From: Thermocaproicibacter sp036260805
GTDB taxonomy: Bacteria; Bacillota; Clostridia; Oscillospirales; Acutalibacteraceae
Direction of reading: 5' to 3'
DNA length: 35,990 bases
NCBI GenBank assembly: GCA_036260805.1
Contig: DATALZ010000049.1
Location: forward strand, 1-35,990
Part shown: positions 29,861 to 35,990 of the stretch, one piece after another
Numbering within the stretch: the stretch's first letter is position 1
Layout of the letters: every line of letters begins with the position of its first letter
Translations under genes and position numbers: made by a program
Notes under the pieces: generated by a model
Seen by the model: only the letters and a program-made list of their open reading frames with translations
Database searches by the model: none
Told to the model about the DNA's origin: nothing

Positions 29861-30613
29861 TTATTCCTTCTTTTTACCGGAGAAAAAGTTCGTTAGCAGA
29901 GTTACAAATTCATCGCTGCGGCAAATGCTCAGTTCGCCGTGCTTCAGCCCCGGTGCGAGATAAAGCACGCTTCCCGGAATGGCCGCGTGCAGCATTTCGG
30001 CGGATTTTTTCATGACGCCAAGCTCTTTGGAGCCGGCGATAATCATAACCTTTGCTTTGGTGTCCTTCAGCGAGGTTTTGATTTGGTAGGAGCCGTTGCT
30101 CTGTGTGATATTTTCCAGCGACCGCAGCGACATTTTTTTGCTGTCTTCAAAATACTGCTCAAACATGTTTTCCGGCAGAGACAGGCTTTTCGCCTGCAGT
30201 TTTGCAAACCACCGGCGGCGAATCAAACCATAGGACAGTTTCAGCAGCGCCCCCATGGATTGGGAACCTTTTAAGGGGCAGACGAGTGCGCTTTCAATGA
30301 TGGCGTATTCGACGATATCGCTTCGCTGTGAGAGCACATCCACGGTGATCTGCGCGCCGAGTGAAAGCCCGCCGATGGCAAATACCTTTCCTCCGCACTC
30401 CGCGTCGATCCACTGAATCAGCTTCTTCGCAGAATCCTCAATGCTTAAAAAAGTTCCGCCGTCTTCCCCATGCCCGTCAATCACCGGTGTTACAACGCGG
30501 TACTGCTCCTGCAGGGATTTTATAACATTACTCAGCGACCACCACGAAAGGCCGCCTCCGTGCAGCAGGATGATTGTGGGCAGAGTTTTTTCGCCGAATT
30601 CACGGTATCTCAT
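29861..30613 (-). CDS. Alpha/beta hydrolase
   Basis: A 250-residue alpha/beta-hydrolase fold protein. The oxyanion segment is ILLHGGGLSWW, and the nucleophile elbow is GGLSLGA with Ser84. A likely catalytic histidine is in GLKHGELS near the C-terminus, and the likely acid is in the MIIAGSKELG region. The ATG at 30613 gives the typical short N-terminal strand MRYREFG; sequence upstream in the same frame does not look coding. The substrate is not predictable. It probably forms an operon with the 51-residue membrane peptide downstream. Confidence 0.88.
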   Translation of the reverse strand: MRYREFGEKTLPTIILLHGGGLSWWSLSNVIKSLQEQYRVVTPVIDGHGEDGGTFLSIEDSAKKLIQWIDAECGGKVFAIGGLSLGAQITVDVLSQRSDIVEYAIIESALVCPLKGSQSMGALLKLSYGLIRRRWFAKLQAKSLSLPENMFEQYFEDSKKMSLRSLENITQSNGSYQIKTSLKDTKAKVMIIAGSKELGVMKKSAEMLHAAIPGSVLYLAPGLKHGELSICRSDEFVTLLTNFFSGKKKE

Positions 30614-30679
30614 TTTTATCAGGTCTTTCTTTAATTCAAAATTATGATCTTTAGTGACGACGAAAGCTGCCAAAGAACG

Positions 30680-30714
30680 AAAAAAGGGGCTGCATGGTTG
30701 TGCTGCAGCCCCTC
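30680..30714 (-). terminator. ychF terminator
   Basis: The stem AGGGGCTGCA / TGCAGCCCCT with a nine-base loop is followed on the minus strand by TTTTTT. It lies about 20 bases past the ychF stop. Confidence 0.9.
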
Positions 30715-30732
30715 TGTAATCTTTCATCAGTG

Positions 30733-31827
30733 TTACACATTGAATCGGTAAAGAACCACGTCGCCGTCGTTCATCACGTAATCTTTGCCCTCGGAGCGGT
30801 AAAGGCCCTGCTCCTTTGCGGCGGCAATGGAACCGCACTTCTTCAGGTCTTCAAACGAAACGACCTCCGCACGGATGAATCCACGTTCAAAGTCGGTGTG
30901 GATTTTTCCGGCGGCCTGCGGTGCCTTGGTTCCTTTGGTAATCGTCCATGCGCGCACTTCCGGTTCACCGGCGGTCAGGTAGCTGATTAGTCCCAACAGG
31001 CTGTAGCATGCACGGATCAGGCGGTCGAGGCCGGATTCCTCAAGTCCCATGTCGGCAAGGAACATCTTCTTTTCTTCCAGATCCATGTCGGAAATTTCCG
31101 CTTCGGTTTCAGCGCAGATCGGCAGAACGCCCGCGCCCTCGGCGGCGGCAATCTCCTTTACAGTCTTGAAATACTGGTTGTTCTCCACGCCGTCCTTAAA
31201 GTCGTTTTCACTCATGTTTGCGGCATAGATAATCGGTTTGTTGCTGAGCAGGGAAACCGACGCCAGCAGTTCGGCTTCGTCCTCGGTGCATTCCACCGTG
31301 CGGGCGGCTTTTCCGGCGTTGAGCGCTTCCTTCACGCGTTTGAAGAAATCCAGCTCGATCTGGTATTTTTTATCCGCTTTAATCATCTTTTGGGTCTTTT
31401 CGATGCGGCGGTCAAGAACCTCCATGTCGGAGAGGATCAGTTCCAGATTGATGGTTTCGATGTCGCGCTTCGGGTCGATTCCGCCGTCCACGTGAACGAT
31501 GTCGTCATCCACAAAGCAGCGGACGACGTGAACAATTGCGTCGCACTCGCGGATATTGGCAAGAAACTTGTTGCCGAGGCCCTCGCCTTTGGATGCTCCG
31601 CGGACAAGTCCGGCAATGTCGACGAATTCAATCGTAGCGGGCGTGTACTTCAGCGGATGGTATAAATCCGACAGCCAGTCCAGGCGTTTGTCCGGCACGG
31701 CAACGGTGCCGATGTTCGGCTCTATGGTGCAGAACGGGTAGTTTGCCGCCTGAGCCCCCGCGTTTGTTATGGCGTTGAACAGAGTGCTTTTTCCTACGTT
31801 CGGGAGTCCCACAATCCCAAGTTTCAT
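30733..31827 (-). CDS. ychF: Redox-regulated ATPase YchF (OLA1 family)
   Basis: A 364-residue P-loop protein of the Obg-related YchF family, which prefers ATP and associates with ribosomes. The N-terminus MKLGIVGLPNVGKSTLFNAIT holds the P-loop at 7-15. VDIAGLVRGASKGEGLGNKFL follows, and the base-recognition motif is NMSE (YAANMSEND), as in the ATP-binding members. The C-terminal TGS domain shows LISYLTAGEPEVRAWTI and ends VLYRFNV. The length is normal. It has a candidate promoter at 31874-31902 and a strong terminator. Confidence 0.97.
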   Translation of the reverse strand: MKLGIVGLPNVGKSTLFNAITNAGAQAANYPFCTIEPNIGTVAVPDKRLDWLSDLYHPLKYTPATIEFVDIAGLVRGASKGEGLGNKFLANIRECDAIVHVVRCFVDDDIVHVDGGIDPKRDIETINLELILSDMEVLDRRIEKTQKMIKADKKYQIELDFFKRVKEALNAGKAARTVECTEDEAELLASVSLLSNKPIIYAANMSENDFKDGVENNQYFKTVKEIAAAEGAGVLPICAETEAEISDMDLEEKKMFLADMGLEESGLDRLIRACYSLLGLISYLTAGEPEVRAWTITKGTKAPQAAGKIHTDFERGFIRAEVVSFEDLKKCGSIAAAKEQGLYRSEGKDYVMNDGDVVLYRFNV

Positions 31828-31873
31828 ATTGATTTATCCTTCTTTGCTTTTAGTTTCAGTTTCAGTACGTCTA

Positions 31874-31902
31874 ATTATAAACAATTTTTCCTTTTCACGC
31901 AA
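31874..31902 (-). promoter_or_regulatory. Candidate ychF promoter
   Basis: On the minus strand, TTGCGT (31902-31897), a 17-base spacer and TATAAT (31879-31874), about 45 bases before the ychF start. Confidence 0.6.
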
Positions 31903-31923
31903 CACGCCTTTTCTTTTCGCAAA

Positions 31924-32135
31924 GAAAAGGCGCGGCGAAAAGAAACGTCCGTACAGCGTTTTTCATACCGAAGCTCACGGCTAAGTTCTTGAGGCTGCAA
32001 TTTCGAGAGAGAGAAGAAAAGGCGCGGCGAAAAGAAGCGTTCGTACAGCGTTTTTCATACCGAAGCTCACGGCTAAGTTCTTGAGGCTGCAATTCCGAGA
32101 GAGAAGAAAAGGCGCGGCGAAAAGAAACGTCGCAC
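31924..32135. repeat. Tandem repeat of about 91 bases, 2.3 copies
   Basis: Units start at 31924, 32016 and 32106 with GAAAAGGCGCGGCGAAAAG. Periods are 92 and 90, and the difference is one GA in a GAGAGAGA run. Units 1 and 2 are nearly identical, and the third stops after about 30 bases. The region lies between divergent ychF and the one-TM protein gene. No coding function is apparent. The left edge (TTTTCGCAAAGAAAAGGC) resembles the hairpin part of the 111-base repeats. Confidence 0.85.
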
Positions 32136-32354
32136 AGTGGTTTTCTGTTTGGCCGACTGCAATTCAAAGTCAGACTGATTCATCAAAAGTCAAAGTAAAA
32201 ATGTTTCTGTAGAGAAAGAAGCTTTTTATTCGAATTCAATTGCAGTTTGCTGCTCCGGGTCGAAACAAAGAAACAGACTATGATGGAAAATATTGACATT
32301 TCTGCTTAAAACATTATAATGAATCTAATATGGCAATCTCTGGAGGCGTGTTCA
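32136..32354. other. Remainder of the ychF-divergent gap
   Basis: AT-rich sequence containing the promoter at 32293-32320. Nothing else was recognised. Confidence 0.5.
32293..32320 (+). promoter_or_regulatory. Promoter of the one-TM protein gene
   Basis: Perfect TTGACA (32293-32298) and TATAAT (32315-32320) with a 16-base spacer, followed by a leader of about 28 bases. Confidence 0.75.
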
Positions 32355-33248
32355 GTGACGGATATGGAACAGTTTCGCGAACTCCAAAAAATCAATGCAG
32401 AAAAGTTCAAAGCGCTGGAGGGCGAATATAAAAAGGCATTTTTCTCGGTCTACAAGCCCCTTGCCGCAGACGCTTTTGCCGGTGTGGAGCACGAAAGAGC
32501 CGTTTCGGATTTGATCGACAAGCTGCTTCTGGCTCAGCGGGGACACGCCCCAATTTCGGATGTTTTCCCAAACGGGTTAAGGCAGTATTACAACGATCTG
32601 CTGAATTCCCTGCCGGATGAACCCGAAAAGAAGCCGCAGTCCCGGAAACGGCTTGTGTATTCAGCCATTGCGATTGTTGTCATTACTCTGGTCGTTGTGT
32701 GCGCCGCTTTATGGCAGAACGGCAGCATCGGAGTCTGGAGCCATGGAATTCAATATCTTTACGAAAATCTGGATGAATATAGCTACCAGTGTACGCCCGT
32801 GGAGGGAACGTGTTCCGTGACCGTTGACCTTTCGAATCCCAAGAGCAACGCAGGGAAAACGCTCTATAATAAAGACGGATGCAAAATTGAAATCAGCTTT
32901 ATGGACAATGCCGGACTTAGCTGTGGCGGATACCGCATCGGGTTCCGGACGCACGGCGTTTATTCGCCGGACAGCGCCGTTCTGGTTTCCGGCATCAAGC
33001 ACATTACGACGGAGCAGCGCTCGTTTACCACGAACCTCACGGCGTCCATGAAAACAACATATAACGGGATTACTTATGACTGCCCTGCGTTCAGCAGCAG
33101 CGGGATGGTTTTCAAAGACGGCGATGAATTCAGCTTTTATCTTTTTCCGTCCGAGGCTTACAATAAAAATCAGGTCACTTTATTTGAGACCGGCAAAGCG
33201 CAGCTTACAATTTCCGGTCTGGTAAAAAACTACTGGTATAGAAAATAA
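32355..33248 (+). CDS. Single-TM protein, DUF1048/DUF1129-like N-terminus
   Basis: A 297-residue protein. The cytoplasmic N-terminal 95 residues are helical (KFKALEGEYKKAFFSVYKPL, then VSDLIDKLLLAQRGHAPISDVF). They are reminiscent of small DUF1048/DUF1129-type domains that sit next to membrane segments. One membrane segment follows (LVYSAIAIVVITLVVVCAALW). The extracytoplasmic part of about 170 residues is beta-rich in appearance, with four cysteines, and is not recognised. The GTG at 32355 is chosen because GGAGG lies eight bases upstream; the in-frame ATG at 32319 overlaps the -10 hexamer. It is transcribed alone and convergent with tex. Confidence 0.7.
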   Translation: MTDMEQFRELQKINAEKFKALEGEYKKAFFSVYKPLAADAFAGVEHERAVSDLIDKLLLAQRGHAPISDVFPNGLRQYYNDLLNSLPDEPEKKPQSRKRLVYSAIAIVVITLVVVCAALWQNGSIGVWSHGIQYLYENLDEYSYQCTPVEGTCSVTVDLSNPKSNAGKTLYNKDGCKIEISFMDNAGLSCGGYRIGFRTHGVYSPDSAVLVSGIKHITTEQRSFTTNLTASMKTTYNGITYDCPAFSSSGMVFKDGDEFSFYLFPSEAYNKNQVTLFETGKAQLTISGLVKNYWYRK

Positions 33249-33285
33249 ATATTATTACTATATGGACTCAATCGCCGGATGCTTG

Positions 33286-35442
33286 TCAATCCGCATGCTT
33301 CATGGTCAGGGCGATTCGCTGTTTCTTTATGTCCACGGAGATTACCCACACCGTTACAATGTCGCCGACTTTAAGAACCTCGGACGGGTTTTTGATGAAC
33401 CGGTCGCAGATCTGCGAAACGTGGACAAGACCGTCCTGATGCACACCGATATCCACGAACGCGCCGAAGTCGACTACGTTGCGCACCGTTCCGGTGAGTT
33501 CCATGCCGGGCTTTAAATCCTCAATTTTCATTACGTCGGTCCGCAGGATCGGTTTCGGCAGCTCGTCGCGCGGGTCGCGCCCCGGGCGCAGAAGTTCCGA
33601 GATAATGTCGCTGAGCGTCGGGGCTCCTACCCCAACTGCTTCGGCGGCTTTTTTTATGCCGCCAAACTCGTCTACTTTGTCTTTCAGCGAAGAGATTGCT
33701 CCTCCGGCCACGTCCGCCGCGCCGAATCCGCAAAGCTTTAAAAGCGCCTTTGCCGCGTCGTACGATTCCGGGTGGACGGCGGTATGGTCGAGGATATTCT
33801 TGCTTTCGGGCACGCGGAGGAATCCCGCACACTGCTCGAAGGCTTTCGGCCCGAGCTTCGGTACCTTCAGCAGCTCTTTCCGGCTTTGGAACGCGCCGTT
33901 CTCCTCGCGGTATTTCACAATATTCTTCGAAACGGATGCGGTTACGCCGGAGACCTTCTCCAGCAGAGACGGCGATGCCGTGTTCAGGTCGACTCCCACG
34001 GTGTTGACGCAGTCCTCGACCACGCCGCCCAGCGCTTCGTCGAGCTGCTTTTTCGGCATGTCGTGCTGATACTGCCCCACGCCGATTGCCTGCGGGTCGA
34101 TTTTCACGAGTTCTGCAAGCGGGTCCTGCAGCCTGCGTGCGATGGATACCGCGCTGCGGAGGGTAACGTCGAAATCCGGAAACTCCTGCGCGGCGAGTTT
34201 GCTGGCGGAATAAACGGAAGCCCCCGCTTCGCTGACCATGATATACGAAACGCCCGTATCCAGCGACTGAATGACGCCGGCGGCGAACTGCTCCGTTTCA
34301 CGCGAAGCGGTGCCGTTGCCAATGGCGATGACGGTAACTTTATGTTTTAAAATCAAGCGCTTAACGGTCTCTTTTGCTTCCTGAACTTTCGCTTCGGAGT
34401 GCGTCGGGTAGATCACGTTCGTGTCCAGCACACGCCCGGTTGCGTCGACTACGGCAACCTTGCATCCCGTGCGGTATCCGGGGTCGAGACCCATGGCGAC
34501 GCGGCCTTTTACCGGCGGCTGCATGAGAAGATTGCGCAGATTGACGGCGAACACTTTGATGGCAGATTCGTCCGCGGCTTCGGTGAGCGAGTTGCGGATT
34601 TCACGCTCGATTGCCGGGAAAATCAGGCGGTCGTAAGCGTCTTCGCAGGCCTGCCGCACCGCGTCGGTGCAGGGAGAGTTCTCTTTTACCATGTCGGAGC
34701 ACACGATTCTGGTGCCTTTTATGCGGTCAAGCTCGACGGAGACTTTCAGAAAGCCTTCTTTTTCTCCCCGGTCGATTGCCAGCACACGGTGTCCGGCAAT
34801 TTTGGAGACCGGTTCGCGAAAATCGTAATACGGCGTGTAGACCGAGTCTTCGTCCGGCTTCGCGGCCTTTGAGATCAGGATTCCATGAGCGCCGGCAACC
34901 ACGCGCAGGCGTTTGCGGATGGAGGCATCGTCCGAGACTTGCTCGGCGATGATATCCAGCGCCCCGGCGAGGGCGTCTTCCGGCATTTCCACGCCTTTTT
35001 CGGAGTTGACAAACTTTTTCGCCATATCGATGGGGTATTCGGAGTTTTTCTCCTGCCTGAAAATCGCTTCCGCCAGCGGGGACAATCCCTTTTCTTTTGC
35101 CACGGAGGCACGGGTTTTGCGCTTTGGGCGGTACGGGCGGTAAATATCCTCAATCTCCGCAAGGGTTGCGGCGGCGTTCAGAGCGGCGGAAAGCTCTTCC
35201 GTCATGGCGCCCGCTTCAGTGACTGCCGCGGCGACTTCTTCGCGACGTTTTTCCAGCGAGCGAAGATATTCCAGACGCTCCGAGATTTCGCGGAGGGTCT
35301 GGTCGTCCAGCGAGCCGTGTGCCTCTTTGCGGTACCGTGCGATGAATGGGATGGTGTTTCCCTCATCGATTAGTTCGATAACTTTTTGAGTCTGCCACTG
35401 CTGTAAATTGAACTGCTTCGCCAGTTCTGCTGCAAAATCCAT
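33286..35442 (-). CDS. tex: Tex-family transcription accessory protein
   Basis: A 718-residue nucleic-acid-binding protein. The Tex N-terminal region shows VIELIDEGNTIPFIARYRKEA and EDIYRPYRPKRKTRA. The YqgF/RNase H-like domain (MGLDPGYRTGCKVAVVDATG) starts near residue 320. Helix-hairpin-helix motifs (VDLNTASPSLLEKVSGV and KVPKLGPKAFEQCAGFL) lie at about 490-560. The C-terminal S1 domain (LTGTVRNVVDFGAFVDIGVHQDGLVHVSQ) lies at about 640-715. The length is slightly under the proteobacterial form but complete. The ATG at 35442 follows GGAGGAG. Confidence 0.96.
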   Translation of the reverse strand: MDFAAELAKQFNLQQWQTQKVIELIDEGNTIPFIARYRKEAHGSLDDQTLREISERLEYLRSLEKRREEVAAAVTEAGAMTEELSAALNAAATLAEIEDIYRPYRPKRKTRASVAKEKGLSPLAEAIFRQEKNSEYPIDMAKKFVNSEKGVEMPEDALAGALDIIAEQVSDDASIRKRLRVVAGAHGILISKAAKPDEDSVYTPYYDFREPVSKIAGHRVLAIDRGEKEGFLKVSVELDRIKGTRIVCSDMVKENSPCTDAVRQACEDAYDRLIFPAIEREIRNSLTEAADESAIKVFAVNLRNLLMQPPVKGRVAMGLDPGYRTGCKVAVVDATGRVLDTNVIYPTHSEAKVQEAKETVKRLILKHKVTVIAIGNGTASRETEQFAAGVIQSLDTGVSYIMVSEAGASVYSASKLAAQEFPDFDVTLRSAVSIARRLQDPLAELVKIDPQAIGVGQYQHDMPKKQLDEALGGVVEDCVNTVGVDLNTASPSLLEKVSGVTASVSKNIVKYREENGAFQSRKELLKVPKLGPKAFEQCAGFLRVPESKNILDHTAVHPESYDAAKALLKLCGFGAADVAGGAISSLKDKVDEFGGIKKAAEAVGVGAPTLSDIISELLRPGRDPRDELPKPILRTDVMKIEDLKPGMELTGTVRNVVDFGAFVDIGVHQDGLVHVSQICDRFIKNPSEVLKVGDIVTVWVISVDIKKQRIALTMKHAD

Positions 35443-35530
35443 CTAACTCCTCCTCACAGGCCAAGCTTCCGCGCTCGGTCTGTAGTATAGTTCCATTGAT
35501 ATTTATGTTGCCATAGTTTCCGCCTTTTTT

Positions 35531-35700
35531 GCCCTCAAGCCGGGCGGGCTCATACTTCCGGTTTCGGCCGAAAGTATGCAAAGTCCGAGCAGGGGGATTT
35601 GGAACTCCCGGCGTGAGGGTTCTACAAAATCCCCCTGCACCCCCAGGACTCCCCATCTGCCCATATGGTATCGACACGATTTATGGTTTTCATGGGCGTT
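35531..35700 (+). repeat. Structured dispersed repeat, copy 2
   Basis: About 170 bases matching 12212-12382. It begins GCCCTCAAGCCGGGC and has a hairpin with CATACTTCCGG and CCGAAAGTATG arms. A second, 48-base hairpin lies at 35590-35637 (CAGGGGGA...TCCCCCTG), the same length as in copy 1. Then come CACCCCCAGGACTCCCC and a conserved TTTTCATGGGCGTT end. It lies between divergent tex and argB. In both copies of the first hairpin one mismatch remains, but at different positions. Confidence 0.8.
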
Positions 35701-35750
35701 GACCAGATAAACCACCATATGCCACAGAGAAAACATATCGTAAAATCCAA

Positions 35751-35840
35751 GTTCAAGCCGACACAAAGCCATCAAGGATACTGTTGGCTTGCAATGGCTA
35801 AGCGTAAAAGTTTTCGCAAGGCCTTTTTCAAAAGGCCGAA
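35751..35840 (+). repeat. Single unit related to the 111-base repeats, before argB
   Basis: Shares CAAGCCGACACAAA, TGGCTAA, AAAGTTTTCGCAA and the terminal GGCCTTTTTCAAAAGGCC hairpin with the units at 18247-18565; the middle is diverged. The hairpin ends about 31 bases before the argB start, against 28 bases before the Nudix start. Confidence 0.7.
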
Positions 35841-35868
35841 AAAAGAGATAAACAGGAGACGGCAAAAC

Positions 35869-35990
35869 ATGCAGATATCCAACAGCGACAGGGCGAAAAT
35901 TCTGGTGCAGGCTCTGCCCTATATTCAAACACACGCAGGAAAAACCATTGTGGTAAAATACGGCGGCAGCGCCATGGTGGACGAAGCCCT
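35869..35990 (+). CDS. argB: Acetylglutamate kinase (5' part only)
   Basis: The first 40 codons are present before the window ends. The protein starts MQISNSDRAKILVQALPYIQ and continues HAGKTIVVKYGGSAMVDEA, the nucleotide-binding KYGGSAM motif of acetylglutamate kinase. This enzyme phosphorylates N-acetylglutamate in arginine biosynthesis. The ATG at 35869 follows CAGGAGA. Its leader carries two dispersed repeat elements (35531-35700 and 35751-35840). Confidence 0.92.
   Translation, partial: MQISNSDRAKILVQALPYIQTHAGKTIVVKYGGSAMVDEA

Overview
The window carries the chromosomal replication-origin neighbourhood of a Gram-positive bacterium of the class Clostridia. Gene order is mnmE, jag, yidC, yidD, rnpA, rpmH on the minus strand, then dnaA, dnaN, rlbA, recF, remB, gyrB, gyrA on the plus strand. 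That order, the moderately high GC, the S4-domain and RemB genes, rubrerythrin, and the many GC-rich palindromic intergenic repeats point to the Oscillospirales/Ruminococcaceae-type Clostridia. Genus is not determinable from what I can see. Genes diverge around dnaA. The dnaA-dnaN gap holds a cluster of DnaA-box-like 9-mers, so oriC most likely lies at about 5836-6150.

Left arm (1-3866, minus strand): a truncated mnmE whose end runs into an inverted copy of itself (probable assembly chimera at the contig end), then the rpmH-rnpA-yidD-yidC-jag operon for ribosome, RNase P and membrane-protein insertion functions. Origin core (3867-11906): dnaA and dnaN, the overlapping rlbA-recF pair, remB, two small zinc-ribbon membrane proteins, and gyrB. 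The last 60 bp of gyrB are repeated 143 bp downstream with only synonymous changes. Between gyrB and gyrA lie copies of a structured intergenic repeat and three tandem YcxB-like membrane proteins, the last of which overlaps gyrA.

Accessory segment (17272-27298): an LprI-like lipoprotein, three 111-bp tandem repeats leading into a Nudix hydrolase, clpP, a DUF1015 protein, an orphan secreted protein with its own promoter and terminator, and a four-gene Gld-like ABC export cassette (ATPase, permease, GldG-like and DUF4340 proteins).

Right segment (27299-35990): a DUF6323-DUF6179 gene pair whose promoter faces a second consensus promoter. The second promoter reads an apparent antisense RNA of about 100 nt, ending at an intrinsic terminator. 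After this come rubrerythrin with a palindrome over its promoter, an alpha/beta hydrolase with a 51-residue membrane peptide, ychF, a tandem-repeat block, an orphan one-TM protein, tex, and the start of argB. ArgB is preceded by two of the dispersed repeat types.

The coding content is mostly housekeeping. The less usual material is intergenic: at least four families of structured repeats, the gyrB 3' duplication, and the convergent-promoter/antisense arrangement upstream of the DUF6323 gene. No rRNA, tRNA, CRISPR array, phage or transposase gene was recognised.
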